Assembly (NCBI RefSeq): GCF_030272615.1 | Contig: NC_081408.1 | Span: 335,328,793 to 335,392,792, forward strand | DNA length: 64,000 nt | Origin: Cryptomeria japonica | Taxonomy: Eukaryota > Streptophyta > Pinopsida > Cupressales > Cupressaceae | Direction of reading: 5' to 3' | In this document: in pieces, positions 1-12,834 of the stretch | Numbering within the stretch: the first letter of the stretch is position 1 | How the letters are laid out: every line of letters begins with the position of its first letter | Made by a program: the position numbers and the translations under genes | Notes under the pieces: model-generated | The model's database searches: none | Told to the model about the DNA's origin: nothing | What the model saw: the letters and a program-made list of their open reading frames with translations, nothing else

Positions 1-246
1 GGGTTTTATGTAAACGAAGCAAATGGGTATGTGTTGGTTGCTGAGCCAAGTTGGTTGGGGCATGAGAAGACCCTAGGTTCTATTAGATTTGGTTGTTTGA
101 ATTGGTTACAGCATTTGAGTCCATTAGTGAAAAGGGAAGACTTGAGAACCTTGAAAATTTCAAAGGTCAAGTTGTGTAAACAACAAATATTGCCTAGTGG
201 AGTGTTTGTAGACCAGTATCCTCTGCATCATCATTGGAGCCTTTAA
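1..246 (+). other. Unrecognised open 3' end of an ORF cut by the window edge
   Basis: The frame is open from base 1 to a stop at 244-246, about 81 codons, with no start forced inside the window. The composition is protein-like (Trp, Lys and Leu spread evenly, ending HHHWSL) and GC is higher than in the AT-rich DNA that follows. I do not recognise a family or any catalytic motif. It could be the tail of a decayed gene or transposon ORF lying mostly to the left, or a chance open frame. Confidence 0.2.
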
Positions 247-986
247 TGACCAATGATATATTCATTGTCTCCCATATATGAGGTAGTGTCTCTAACTCCA
301 TAGTTGTCATTCCCTTGTCATTTCCCCTCTCCCGTTGTTCCATCCTAACCAAGCAACAACTATAGTATGGGAGAAATCAAAGAAAAACCCTTGTGTTTCC
401 TACATAGAATTATCATGATTAAGAACAACCTACAAACTCATCCAACATTTACCCTAATTTGAACTTACAAAATTAGTTCTCTTTAAAAAATTAAACCATC
501 ATAATCTTAATTTCCTATACTATGTGGAACATTTATGAAATGAAACATACTTGTGATTTGCACTTTGTTTATAACTTGTTTGTTTTGTAACTGTACCACT
601 GCTTATTTTTCATTATGATTAATTTCAATTTTCATTTTCATTATTATAAAGATGGACTTAAAATGATATTCAATTCTTGTTTTCAAGAAACAATTATCCA
701 TAACACATTAATCACCCATATTGACTCAAATGCTTTTAGACAATGAAATTAAAAAAATAATTTTTCAAATATGTTTATTTAAAAAAATTGCATGTAAACT
801 TTAGGAAAAGTTAATATTTTTTTTTGCATATGAAAATTTCCTGTAATGTCATTGGTTAAAAACATATGCCTTAATAACATGCTAAAAACAATGTGATTGC
901 TATTATTCTAGAAGGAACTAAAAATGATTAGGTGCCACATGAAGATGGGTTATGGCTCCAGCAGTAGGGGAAGGTTGTTGTGCTTA
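247..986. other. AT-rich non-coding DNA, nothing recognised
   Basis: Low-complexity AT-rich sequence with short T and A runs. I see no coding frame, terminal repeat or RNA gene. Confidence 0.5.
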
Positions 987-3045
987 TGTAATGCCCACCA
1001 AAATACCCTAGAGAAAATAACTAATCTAACTAACAAATGGATTTCTTTTTAAAACATTTACTAATGCAACAATTAATAGTCCATTCCTCATATGCATTAA
1101 TCATAACATAACATGGAATCATAAACATCTTAAACATAATCAGATTCTCAACAACATACTACACAAGCATAAATAAATACAACTCACTAACATTCAATCC
1201 CTAGGGTATCTCAACACCATTACTTAATTTACAATAACACATAAGCATGTCCATAACCATGATACCATTAACATCCATTACATTTGGTTCTTAATCAATT
1301 AATTCCTATCTAACATGAGAATGAAAATCCTACTTAACCCCATTATCTCTTGGATTGATTTGAAGCACCAAATCAAATGTTTCCAATTCCCTCTTTTAAA
1401 CCATCTAGCGTGATAACATCATCTTCCCACATAACGTATCACCTAATGCACATCTAATTCATTTACTTTAAGAACAACCATATAATCTACAAGCTACTCA
1501 TTTTTATCTATACTCTAAATATTCCATTAACATACTTTCTATTACCAACATAATCATTTAACACTTCCACCATAATCATAGATGCACATAAGGTAAATCT
1601 AATAACAATTCTCATTCATTTAATTTCTTTTCCAATCCTATATTTTCATACATAATTAATATCCAATTACAACAATCTTAATCTATTACAACTCATCATT
1701 ATCTCATCTAGTAAAAGTCCTAATACATATGTTCACAAGATACCGATTACACGATATTCCTTACAACTACATATTTCTCATGATACAAAATACATGATAT
1801 CAATCTCACTTACATAAACAATGATTCAAAGATCCATCCTCATGAAGAGAAAATATAAATCCTCATCCACGCATGCTAGCATCCAAAGAAGAACATCCCA
1901 ATGGAAGAAGGCATCAAACTACCGAATCATGTGGAACCATAAGGAACCACCCACCATGCTATGAGATGACACAAGGTTACAACTAACACTCTAGACCTAG
2001 GATGACACTTAACAACCAAGGAAACAAACTCAATAATCACAACAAGAAGCAACCAAATGAAATAAGCCAAATCACATCACAAGGATAAGCACAAATCAAT
2101 AAACTCCCAGAGGTGTATCGACAATCAAGGCATAAGGATCATGGACACATATAGGGAAAGAGTGTCATCACATGTTATCATCACAAATAAGGGGTCATGC
2201 CACACCTTGATAGACATGCGGATCCATCTCTATGAGAAATCAAGGGAGTTTGTCTTACCATCGCAATGTTCTTCCCAAGCTCATCTCGAGTCTCTCCTCA
2301 AGGGCTATGAGGTGGGGCCACAAAAATATTCATTATATTAATTAAGTGAATCCTAATTACCCAAACCACTAAAAAAATTATTATGGTTATCATTTGCAAT
2401 CAAACATAAACTCTCCATGTGGTCCTATGAGAGGTCTAGACCCCTAGCATCTTTACAAAGAACCTCCTAGGAGCCTATTGCTCATGACCTTGGTCCTACA
2501 CATGCAAGAGACCACTCTCCCTATCCATATACCAAGAACTTAGGGTTAAAAAATAAACATCCACAACACAAGGAGGCTCATGAAAATATAATCCATAAAT
2601 AACATCCACATACTAAAACAAATCTCAAACATAATCAAGGCCATAAAGCTTACATGAAGACCAAGAGCCTCAATCAAAAAAAGCACAAAAAGGTAAGAGT
2701 AAGGCATGCAATCATCTTACTCAACAAAAATTCATATCACATCCTCAATAACAGAGCATATCCATCACGCTGGAGCTTACATAAATGATCCTCAACATCA
2801 AGGCATTCTCTTGCTTGCTGGAGCTAAAATAACACATATGTACAACCCTCAATGGTAAGGCAATATCCCTTTTATTGGAGCCATAATAAAAATGAAACAC
2901 ACAAATTTAAGTAGTACACAAGACCAAGAATCTCAAGGACATCACAACATGCAACTGGTAAAAAGCCAAATCATAAAAAAGTGATCACAACTGACCAAAA
3001 TCACCAAAACCAAGTAAAAATGTAGACTAGTGCATTCAACACATA

Positions 3046-3135
3046 TAGTGGCACATTTGACCAATGAAGTGGCACATTTGACACATAAAATGACACATTT
3101 AACTCATAGTTTGACACATTTAACAATTTCTATAG
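3046..3135. repeat. Short degenerate tandem repeat, about 21 bp period
   Basis: Four spaced copies of a GGCACATTTGAC / TGACACATTTAAC motif lie roughly 20-22 bp apart, followed by a weaker copy. This is a small minisatellite-like patch in non-coding DNA. Confidence 0.45.
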
Positions 3136-4193
3136 TGCATTCAAAACAAACAAAAACTCAGAAAGATGAAAGTATAAAGTGATGAAAATACCTAGTTTTG
3201 CACATAGGCTCATAAAATGAATAAATGGCACTCTATAAAGGTGTGGGAGACCAAAATAAAGCTAAGAAAACACATAAACATGACAGTAAGATCATACATA
3301 GAGAATTAGACATCAATTCTCTACATCTACTTCACATAGTCATGCACAAAAATGCACAAAACTCACATAGTGACATCTAGAGGTGAACTGAGGCAAAAAG
3401 AAGAAAAAAAAATCAATTAGAAAGATAATTTAAGGCTCATCAAAGCCATAAGGAATGTATTATACAAAATCATATAGAAAATACAGAACATAACTTCCTG
3501 AATTTCCCCATTTTGCCAATATCACATGCATATATACATATACATAAATCAATTTCCCAAAGCATAATTGTAACCTTTAAACACTAAAACTTCCCCCTTG
3601 CAAAAAATATTTCAACAATTACAAGGAAGACAATCTTTTCAAATCAAAATGCAGAAATAGATTTGAAGCTCCAACCTAGAAAAGTAGAGTAATGACAAGG
3701 AAATTTGAAGGTGAGCAAGAACCAATCCAGTAGCTCCAATAAAGCAATATTCAAATCCAATCAAGAAAACTTCAACAAGCCAACAATCCAAGCTTCCAAT
3801 CCAAACCAAAATCTTCAACAATGTTCAAAATTCACAGAGAAGACAACCTCGATAGCACAAAAAGAAAGTCATTAAATAAAAAATTGAATCCAAACTATAA
3901 AAAAATCTCCACCAATCGGAGAATTCCTAGAAACTATATTATTTACCTACCATGCATAGTTCTGAGGTAAATATTATAAAACAATATTATTTACTTACCC
4001 CCACCAAATCAACCAATAGGATAAAAGGGTAGGTAGTAAATATATTATTTCAATTAACCATGTAGAAACAAATGAATAATAAATCAAAATCCAATTAAAT
4101 AAAATAACCTCGTGGGCAAATAAACATAAAAGCCTAATAATTAGATAAATCAAAGGCCATATAAAATAAATATCACAACCCATGAAAATTAAA

Positions 4194-4198
4194 TAAAT
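4194..4198. repeat. Left target-site duplication TAAAT of the giant-LTR element
   Basis: TAAAT directly precedes the TG of the left LTR. It is repeated exactly after the right LTR at 17605-17609. Confidence 0.93.
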
Positions 4199-6144
4199 TG
4201 TAATGCCCATACCCTAGTCGGACTTTTAAAACCCGTTTAACCTTGATTGACTTCCTATGTGGCATTCTCGAATGGTAGATTAACCGATATGCAATGTGTA
4301 GTTTAGATAATATAAATAAACTGAGCATACTTATTATTGTGTTTTTGCATCGATTCTCGTGTAAATGCAATTGTTCCTAACCCTTGTGATAAATCTTGAG
4401 CTAACATCTTCATTGAATATGTATTTGTATATGCATGCTTGTATGAATTCATGGGTGCAGGAGATTGCAGGTACAACACCGCTTAGGGCAAGGTTCATCT
4501 CCTTTGGATATTGCAAGGTTGAGTATGCTCCTTCATCTTTTGAATTTGGATTTAGTGGTCATATAACTCTCGTCTTGCCTTAGCCATGGTTAGGTGAGCA
4601 TCATGTGTGGATTCGTGGGGCTTGCTTTTCATTGGGATGCGTGTCGAGAGATTGGAGGACTCCCTCGATTTGCGTGCCATGCGCGAGGTAAGTGAGGTTT
4701 GTGATCCTAAGTACTAAATTCAAATTTATGAGTAGACGTGCACATTAGTGATATGGAAATTTAAATAGGAAGTTTCTTTATATGATAAATCATTAATTTA
4801 AGAGATTTCTTTAAATTAATATTGTAGCAAGTTTAAGGTTTTAACTGGGGTTAGTGTGCTCATTTACACAGTTGAAACATTTACGCATATGTAGTTGGGA
4901 AATTAGAATAAATAAGACTCTTGCATTAGATCGGTCATTTATTTTAAAATGTCGCTTTATTTTGTTGTAGCGAGTTAATTTAATAGTTAATTTTAATAAC
5001 GATGATTTTAATAGATTATGCGTTTTGGAAAGGAAAAATTTAAAAGTCAATTGTGAAATAGAAGTAAATTAATCGTTTTCGCTTGTTGGGGGAAAAAGGG
5101 TAAAATTTATTATTTAAAAGAAATTAGTTTCATTTTGCTTGTTAAGTCGATATAGTATAAAAGTTGATTTTTTTTAGAAAATTAAAATTTAATCAAAACG
5201 CCTTACCCGGTAAGAAGTCCCAAAATATAAATGTAGGCCTAAATCGATATTAAGAAATTAAAATTTAAAACTCAATAAGAAAAAGAAGCATTTTAATTTT
5301 AATAGGGGAAAACATATAAGATTAATAAATAATGGTAATGAATGACTTCCATTTGGGACTTTCAATCATTTTATTTTTTAAAATAAATACCTAATTTCGA
5401 AATTGAAATTAGGGCAAAAATTAGGGTTTTCTTTTTAATCTTGTTTGGTAAGCATTTTGGGGGCTTCTTGGCTTTTGGTCCTTTTTTTGGAAAAACATGG
5501 TTCTTGCAAGAGAGATTGGGGATTTTGGAGAGGGATGAGGAATGAGGGCAGCTGATTTGGGAGCTCATCTTCGTCAAAATCTCTTCCTGGAAAGCGTTTG
5601 GAGGTAAGAAATTTTAATCCACCCTTTTGTTTATTGTTATGCCTTCCATGAAATGCTGGAAAAATAGAGAGGATTGCTACCCATGAGTGTTTATTAAGAT
5701 TTAGTTTTCAGTTGGTTGAAGGCATGGTTATTCTTCAAAGACTCTTCTATTTTGCCCTCCTTTGAAATCCATAATATTCTAAGAATGAAAAAGAGAGATA
5801 AGAAAAAAAAAGAAAGGGAGGAATGGCTGTGAGTGTGTTTTTTTTTTTTTTCAAAATGGGGTTGCTGGAAAATACTATAAGTCTTGTGGTTTCAGACTGT
5901 GTTTGGGTGAAATATTCATATATGCCCTTTGTATTGATTGCCCATTCTAATTAGTTAAAAAAAAAATATACATAGAATCAAAAAAATGAAAACTGGACTG
6001 CACTTTTAATGGCAGCTTGGACTGTGACTGTTGTTGCAAGTTTAAACAACAATAAAAAAAAAAAGTAATTAATAAAATAAAATAAAATAAAACCAAACAC
6101 AAAAAAAAACTATATTACCTTCCCTCACGCTACAGGTGGCTTCT

Positions 6145-6255
6145 GCTACCAAATGGTAGGCAGCGCTACCATTGGTAGCGATCTGCTACCAAATGGTAGC
6201 AGTGCTACTAGAGGTAGCAGCGCTACCAATGGTAGGCTGCGCTACCAATGGTAGC
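6145..6255. promoter_or_regulatory. Array of six GCTACC-N3/4-GGTAGC palindromes in U3
   Basis: Six palindromes of 15-16 bp start at 6145, 6165, 6185, 6204, 6222 and 6241, a spacing of 18-20 bp, close to two turns of the helix. The half-site is GCTACC/GGTAGC with an AT-rich centre (AAAT, ATT, AAT); the fourth unit has TAG-AG at its centre. Such evenly phased dyads inside a long U3 resemble a cluster of sites for a dimeric DNA-binding protein. No binding protein is known to me for this motif. The copy in the other LTR is at 14793-14903. Confidence 0.6.
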
Positions 6256-6277
6256 AGGGTCTGCAGAAAGGGGGGGG

Positions 6278-6299
6278 CCCACGTGGTTGTCCATGTGGG
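6278..6299. promoter_or_regulatory. G-box hairpin beside the palindrome array
   Basis: CCCACGTGG and CCATGTGGG are inverted about a TTGT loop. The left arm contains the CACGTG G-box core known to bind plant bHLH and bZIP factors. In the other LTR the right arm reads CCACGTGGG, which makes the pair perfect. A role in LTR transcription is inferred. Confidence 0.4.
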
Positions 6300-7824
6300 T
6301 ACCTTCCCACTTGTTTTTTTTGAAAAGTTAAAACAAAAAAAAATAAATCATTCTATTTTATTTGTTTTTAATATTTTATATAATTTTATTAATTTATATG
6401 ATTATTTTAAGGTAAAAAAAAAAAGAATGTAGGTGTTCAATTTGTAAAAAAAATAAAATAAGAAGAGTCAGATTGATAAGTCAATTTTAAAATTTGTATA
6501 AGGGAATTAAACTTAGTTTTTTTTGTTTTTTATTAATATTACTCAGATTCAGTTTCTTTTATGTTACTTAATCTCAGATTGCTAAATAATAGATTTGGAA
6601 ATTTAGAGATTCAGCATTTAGAAGATCCACACTATAATTCAAGCTATTAATATCATTTGATTACATCATACTCGGGTTATACTTGTTATTAACATAGACT
6701 AAATAGTAATGGTGTATTAATATGAATTTTTAAATAAAAGTTGATTTAGCAAGTCTACCAATGGATTGACATTACTAGTTAGAGCATTACGGTAAACAGG
6801 TACCTCAACCGGACAATGCCTATGCTGAATTAAATTTCTACTATCGAATTTGGTTATGTAATGGTAGAACTTGCTATGATAGTGTTGGTCATAAGTTGGT
6901 CAAGCCCCTAGTCAGGGTACCGTCAAACAATAGAATCTAGGTATGTTTGTTTTCTTTGGGTTATAATTCGATTTGACCCACTTTTCAATGAGACCACTAT
7001 GTAATAAACAATCGAGGCAGAAGTGGATTAGTGTATGTGTTCGCCTAAAAGGCAAGAATGTAAAGACATGTAAATATGTAACCTTAACTATATTAAATGC
7101 CCAAGGGGGTCTTGCAGTTGAGCAGACCCGGAGATGTAGCCCATCCGGGGTGAACTCCGAGATCATACCTGTGTTATGTGATGTTTTTAGCGTACTTGTT
7201 TTATGTTTTAAATTATCATGTATGGTTGTATTCTTGCATAGTGTAAAGTGTAAATTAAATGAATTCAAATTTAAATGTATAACATTTTTCAGATGGATAA
7301 ACGTAGTTATTCAAGTTCATAAAATGTTGTGAATTATGAATATGGCATGGTATTTAAATATTGAAATTAAAGTGTGGAAAAAAAAGTAAATTGGTAATGT
7401 TAATTTAAAATGTAATAGTGGAAGAAATTTAATTAGAATTACTTTATTGGAGTAACTTGATATTGAGCATATCAATGGAATGAATGTAAAAAGGAAATAA
7501 AGTTAAAATTCATGTCATAATTCCTAGATTTAAAACTAAAGGATGAACATTATATAAATATCTATCTGCTTACCTTAGTAAATGAATCACGCCATGTCAA
7601 TTATGTTTCATTACATTGAATGAATTTGATAAGTTATTTCACGTTTAAATCTTAACAATAATCCTCATCAGATTAATTTGATAATTCGTGAGGACTCAAC
7701 TAGGCATCCATGTATATTGGATGGATATACTTATTAATCCATGTTGTAATTATAATCAATAATCCTCACCAGATTACATTTATAATTGGGTGAAATCAAT
7801 TGGATATCCATATTTTTAATCCCT

Positions 7825-7833
7825 TATAAAAGG
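7825..7833 (+). promoter_or_regulatory. Candidate LTR TATA box TATAAAAGG
   Basis: A strong plant-type TATA box in the 5' LTR (copy at 16473-16481), preceded by AT-rich DNA. It would place the transcript start near 7860. AATAAA at 8137-8142 downstream could serve as a poly(A) signal. Both are predictions from the motif alone. Confidence 0.4.
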
Positions 7834-8959
7834 AATCCCTCATGATTGCTAAAATTAAACTAAAATGGAAAAGTAATTGATTTGTTGTTCAAACATTAAA
7901 TCCTAGTAAAAGTATCTCTCTCATTTTAAGATCATTTAACAAGAAGAGAACAAAACAAGAGATATGCAAAAAGATAATTGTATTTTAATCCGAATAGAAG
8001 GACGTCATTATGATCTTATCTCTCTAATCTTGAAATGACGAATGTCATCTAGTTAACGATTCTTTAAATTGAAGGATGCTCTCGTGTGTTCCAATGCAGA
8101 CCCATCTTAATGAAAATTAGCCCAATTTCTTGCACTAATAAAACTTCAAATGTATTCTATGGCAACTCATATTTTACCTTTCATAAAAGAACTTCAACTC
8201 ATTAGTAGGCTACGCATGATAACAAATGAAGAGACCTCACTCTACTCATGGAAGTTTAATCCGAAAGGAACAAATTTATCTTATTAACCATACTGTTTAA
8301 TATTTTAAAAGAGGTATCAAATGTGGGTGAATATTTTAAGATCAAATGAAGGAATCCTCGTTATATTAAACGTAGTTTAACCCTAACGAATGAATCTCAT
8401 TAAGCAGATTTATAGCATTAAAGGATGCTGTCAAGTGCGGATGGTTATTTTTTTTTGAACTCTAATGAATGAACTTTGTTATATTTATAACGCTTGAACC
8501 CATTTGGAGACCTCCTAATGAAATTATGAATTAAAGTGCCTTGAGTAATTAACCTCTCGATGGTCTCCTCATCAACCAAAGCAATTGGACACTTCCTAAA
8601 ATTATAAGATGACAACCCATTGAACACATATGTAATTAAGATCTATGCTTTATCTCGTATTTAAGATATCCAGATTAATGGGTCAAAAGACGCAAGTTGA
8701 GTTAGGTAAGATTTTGTAATCACGTTAGGAAACTCCTTAGGATTGTTTGAGCCTTCTGCTGTGATAACTAAGTCAACAGATAACTACAATGTGTGTTAAT
8801 GTTGAGTCTAATTATGAACGGAGACAACTTCAAACTATCTTAACGATTGTAACATTTCATTAATGCACTTAATTATATTTTAAAAAAAATAAAATTTTAC
8901 ACTCTATTTGAGTGTTTTAAACTTAAACCCTTCGGGGTTTCCTGGCGGGGCATTACACT

Positions 8960-8971
8960 TGGTATCAGAGC
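8960..8971 (+). other. Primer binding site, initiator tRNA-Met
   Basis: TGGTATCAGAGC begins two bases after the LTR end and complements the 3' end of plant tRNA-iMet. This is the standard minus-strand primer site of many plant LTR elements and it fixes the LTR boundary. Confidence 0.93.
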
Positions 8972-9405
8972 CCATGTTGCAACACTGGGATCTCTGGTTT
9001 CACTTGTGCTCTTAGTTGGTGTGTGTGTGTCCACCTTATGTTGTATGCTTGCCCACCTTGTTGCGAGGGTGTGATTTGACAAACCCTACTTGTGTGTAAC
9101 GTGTGCGTTCACACCTTGTTTTCACCTTAATGATGTGTGTGTTTTAGAAGAAATTATGGGTGTTTTGTCTGCTTGTTGAGGTCTTGGTCTATGACTTCTC
9201 TTACCTTGAAAGGGATTCGTATGTACCTTTGTTCTTGCTTTGTTTTACTCTTTTGACTAATCCATCTGAGTTGGTTGTTAATATCTTGAACCTAAGAGTA
9301 CGAAATGTGTTGTTTGTGGTTTTGGCTATATTTTAATAATTGTCCACTTTAAGGACTAGTATGACAAATGTTAATGCTTATCATGTAGTACATTGAGTGA
9401 TTATG

Positions 9406-9445
9406 ACTCATCTTCTTTTCTCTTTACTCATCTTCTTTTCTCTTT
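9406..9445 (+). repeat. 20-bp tandem duplication
   Basis: ACTCATCTTCTTTTCTCTTT occurs twice in a row. Confidence 0.85.
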
Positions 9446-11101
9446 CTCCAAGTAAATTAAAATGAATTGATATGTGTAGTTACCTCTTAGTTAAGTTTTC
9501 TAATAGCAAGAGAAAGGATGATATTTCTTGAGCCTTGTGTGAGTTTCATAACGTTTTTGTGCTTGAGATTGTGAAAAGGATTGATTTAGGAGTTAATTTT
9601 TGGTTAATGATAGAAAATTGTATGTTTGCATTAAAGGGTGCTCCATGTGCTTGGTAGGAGTAATATAATCAAATTTCATCTTAAGTAAGGCACTTCAAAT
9701 GCGTATAGTTGACTTTGTGCAAATTGCTTGATGTGAAAAGAATACCAAAGAGGGCATACTGTAGTAGCTTCAAGAGTAAATTGATGTGCTTCTCGAAGGA
9801 TTGTTTTATGTGCTTATTCAATTAGTGTGATTAGGACCTATTAAATGACGCACCATTTAACTTGTTTTGGAAATTAGATAATTGCCTTATTATGTTTCGA
9901 AAGGAGTAAATAAAAGACTTGTGGAATTGCATGCACTAAATGTGTAAAATCTAGTAGATAGCTCTCTATTTACCTCCTTATCATATTATGAAGTTTCCAT
10001 GTTAAATTTGAGGTATTATTGTATTGTAACGTATTACGAATAGTGATTGTGCATTAGAAGACTTGTATTACAAAAGAAAATTGGTTGTTTGAATTCTTGT
10101 CCGGAAAACTAGAACATTATAGTGCAACAATAAAGATTAGAAATGTCATGTTAGGATGTTTTGGCACTTTCCTAAAAGATAGCAAAATGAAAACCGTGCA
10201 CTCAAATGATAAACTTATATCCGAGCATATGGTGTGATTTTGAAATTCTTGTGTAATCGTAGGTAATAGCTGATTTTCCAACTCTCTTCCTCCGCTTGTC
10301 TAAAATATAAGAATTGTTGTTTTTTTGAAATACTATTTAGAATGCAGTGATTTAAGAAGAAGTTTTGCTATAATGCCTGTGAAATTTTATGTTGCTTTGG
10401 GCTTCTAATTGAAAGGGGAAAGTTTTTCATCTTGAAAAGGGAAATTGCATAGTTAATAATGTGAATGAAAATGCTTAGGGAAGATTGAGAAAGATATTAG
10501 AATGATGTTATCTCGTTGTGTAAATTTGAATTGTTGAAAATTTCAGTACGTGGATCTAGAGTAAACTTTGTTTGGTGGTTCATGTGTAAAGCATAATTAA
10601 AACTTCCCTTAAGTATATGTTAGCATAATGTAAAGTACTCCCTGTAAATGTGACTAAACCAGTAATTGTGCTATTCTGTGAGTGTTGTGAGAAAACCCGT
10701 ACTTGTTTTGTGTGCCCATGGGATGGTGAAGTAATCAGCCATGGGGAATATGTTTGTTTATGAGTATGGGAAACCATACCTATCTATGTGATGTTGCTTA
10801 TTTGTTTCCTTACTGAGTGCCAACCCACGGGTTGTTGATAAGTCAGTATGTGAAGGGGTAGTAGTAGTAGTCACCATTCCTTGAAATAGTATGAACAGCG
10901 AATGAGTAATGTCGACGCGAAGCGACTTTAGCTTCCCTATTTCGAGGAAAAGCATGGTTTTGTAACGAAACTATAACATAGGTGTACTCAATACTTCCCC
11001 TTGTGATGAACCGATTTATGAGGTTCATGTGTGCCAGCCCTATTCCTATCCTTCATCTTGAGCATATAGATGACAGTTTTTGAGCATATTGTTGGATTCC
11101 A

Positions 11102-11257
11102 TTGGAGCATTTGTTGCCTTGTCTTCATGAGAGGCGTGGTACTTTCTTACATATTGGAGCATTTGTTGCCTTGTCTTCATGAGAGGTGTGGTACTTTCTT
11201 ACATATTGGAGCATTTGTTGCCTTGTCTTCATGAGAGGCGTGTTATTGTTCTACATA
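11102..11257 (+). repeat. Three-copy 52-bp tandem repeat
   Basis: Units start at 11102, 11154 and 11206, each opening TTGGAGCATTTGTTGCC. Units one and two are nearly identical (GGCGTGG versus GGTGTGG). Unit three diverges in its last 15 bases. The repeat lies in the non-coding interior of the giant-LTR element. Confidence 0.85.
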
Positions 11258-11379
11258 AGTTACCAACTAGCTAGTGTTGGTAGACTTATGGGTAGACCTT
11301 AGCCATGTATACCTCTGGCTTACGGCGAGTATCCTGAGAGGAACATCACTATGCGGAGTGTGACCAGCGCGTGCCTTGT

Positions 11380-11590
11380 CCGCGGGGTACACTGCCATGC
11401 GGGATACATCCATTGCATGCTTTGTCCACTTGGAGTATTGCCATGCCGTGCTGAGACATGATGCGGGATGTAGTAGACATTGCCATGCGGCCTACCAATA
11501 GGTATAGGGTAGAGCCATGCCACGTGACGACGTGATGCGGGGTGATGCCGAGGAGTACACTGCCATGCCATGCAGGTGTGTGACTTGGCC
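11380..11590 (+). repeat. CATGC/GATGCGGG-dense degenerate repeat block
   Basis: Motifs such as CTGCCATGCGGG, ATTGCCATGC, GATGCGGGATG and CTGCCATGCCATGC recur at irregular 30-50 bp intervals. The block is clearly richer in GC than its surroundings. The self-complementary GCATGC core could form local structure in RNA. Function is unknown. Confidence 0.4.
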
Positions 11591-12834
11591 ACACCACATG
11601 ATGAGCTACTAGGGTAGCTAGACGATTGTTCCTTCCTTCCTCGTTGGTGGCTAGCTACTAGTCACGTAGTGATGTAATGTGCAATTATGATTTTCTTTTA
11701 ATTATTTATTTATTCCTTGTGGGCCAGCAATTTATTTTACCTTGACCTTGACAGTTAGCCACGATCTTGCGATCTTGATTTTTCTTGCTTTGATGTTGCA
11801 AATCCGGAAATTATTTTCTTGTTTTATTGTTGGAATTGACAAATATTATCTTTAACTTTTTGTACTTCGGTGGCTAAACCGGTTTATCCTTGTTGTTTTC
11901 GTATGCTGGTCTTGTGTTGTAATGTGAATTCCTCTCCAAGAACGTAGGAGACGGGCTTGGATGAGTGTATACGAGGAAGTAGACGCAAGGAACCTTGAGG
12001 ATGGAGGTATGTGAGGCTGTGAAAACAGCTAAGATCCACTACCTACCTATGAGTGGTGACTATCTCTTGGAGGCTAAACACCTTACACAACAAGGGATAT
12101 TCACGAGGGACTTGTATGGAAGGTGGCACCGCTATGGTGTACCCTAGCACCATCAAGCCCTTGAGTGAGATGTTGGATAATTGTTGATCATGTATTTATT
12201 CTGAGAGCAGACATAGAGATGTGGATCATATATGTTACCTTTGATCGAGCATTAGACATGCTCACATGTAGCCTATTGTGTTGTGCAAACCAGTCTTGTG
12301 GATGGATATTATGTGTAAATCATGGATAGATGGTATTAACTTGTCACTATGTTGTGGGGCATAGTCATTGGAAAAGTTCTTGTATGTCTGAAAAGTATAA
12401 ACAATTGAGTTCTTACGTTGTTCTTATTTGTCGAGAAGTTAACTGGGTCGTAGAAATTGTTCTATTGAGGCTAGTTTTATGTGATAAAATATTGTGAAAG
12501 AGACGAATTGGTGAAAGAAATTGACCTTGAGAGCACATTTCCTTGCCATGTTTGATAGATGAGGATGAAAACTGTGTCTATATATTTTAAATTGTATTAA
12601 ATTTGGTGAAATAAAAAGGGAAAAGTCTCGTATCCATGCCATGATTGAGTGTAAATTATAGAATATTTGAAGGTGTGAATGATGTTAGATGCATTTTTAT
12701 TGATGAATAATGTTTTAAATTGTTGACAAAATAGTTGTTTGTGCAAATTGATAATTTTTAATTGAGTTTACGGACTAATAAGTGTTGCAGGACTTCCGTT
12801 TAACTTTGCGACTTCCAGGAGTAAGTCGGAACCT

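Larger units (their letters stand above)
987..4198. repeat. Possible eroded LTR or non-coding retroelement sequence starting TGTAATGCCC
   Basis: At 987 the sequence reads TGTAATGCCC, the same ten bases that open the young giant-LTR element at 4199. This suggests the left terminus of an older element with similar ends. The following 3.2 kb is AT-rich and non-coding, and it forms the target DNA into which the young element inserted. No matching end with a target duplication was found. A TG..CA-like end (GGGACACTACA, ending 47167) lies beyond the Gypsy element, but the flanks do not match. The assignment is tentative. Confidence 0.25.
4199..8957 (+). repeat. 5' LTR of the giant-LTR element
   Basis: Starts TGTAATGCCC and ends GGGGCATTACA. 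Its partner is 12847-17604. A TATA-like box at 7825 suggests U3 is about 3.65 kb and R-U5 about 1.1 kb. It contains a six-unit palindrome array (6145-6255) and a G-box hairpin (6278-6299). Two overlapping antisense ORFs of about 118 codons (6912-7332) persist in both LTRs but look like chance frames. Confidence 0.93.

Noticed and set aside
4365-4583. 72-codon ORF repeated at 13013-13231
   Set aside because: It repeats only because both positions are the same LTR segment. The opposite strand is also open for 60 codons and no domain is visible.
6912-7332. Two overlapping antisense ORFs of 118 and 119 codons, kept in both giant LTRs
   Set aside because: The LTRs are nearly identical by descent, so conservation is not evidence of selection. 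Composition is poor and there is no recognisable domain.
8958-8971. Possible tRNA remnants at the TGGTATCAGAGC sites (8960, 27595, 52134)
   Set aside because: Each sits exactly next to an LTR end and only the 3' tRNA complement is present, so they are primer sites.
11320-11597. Minus-strand ORFs of 82-90 codons rich in His, Pro and Trp
   Set aside because: They fall in the CATGC-dense repeat block of a non-coding interior. The overlapping frames are equally open, and composition explains them.
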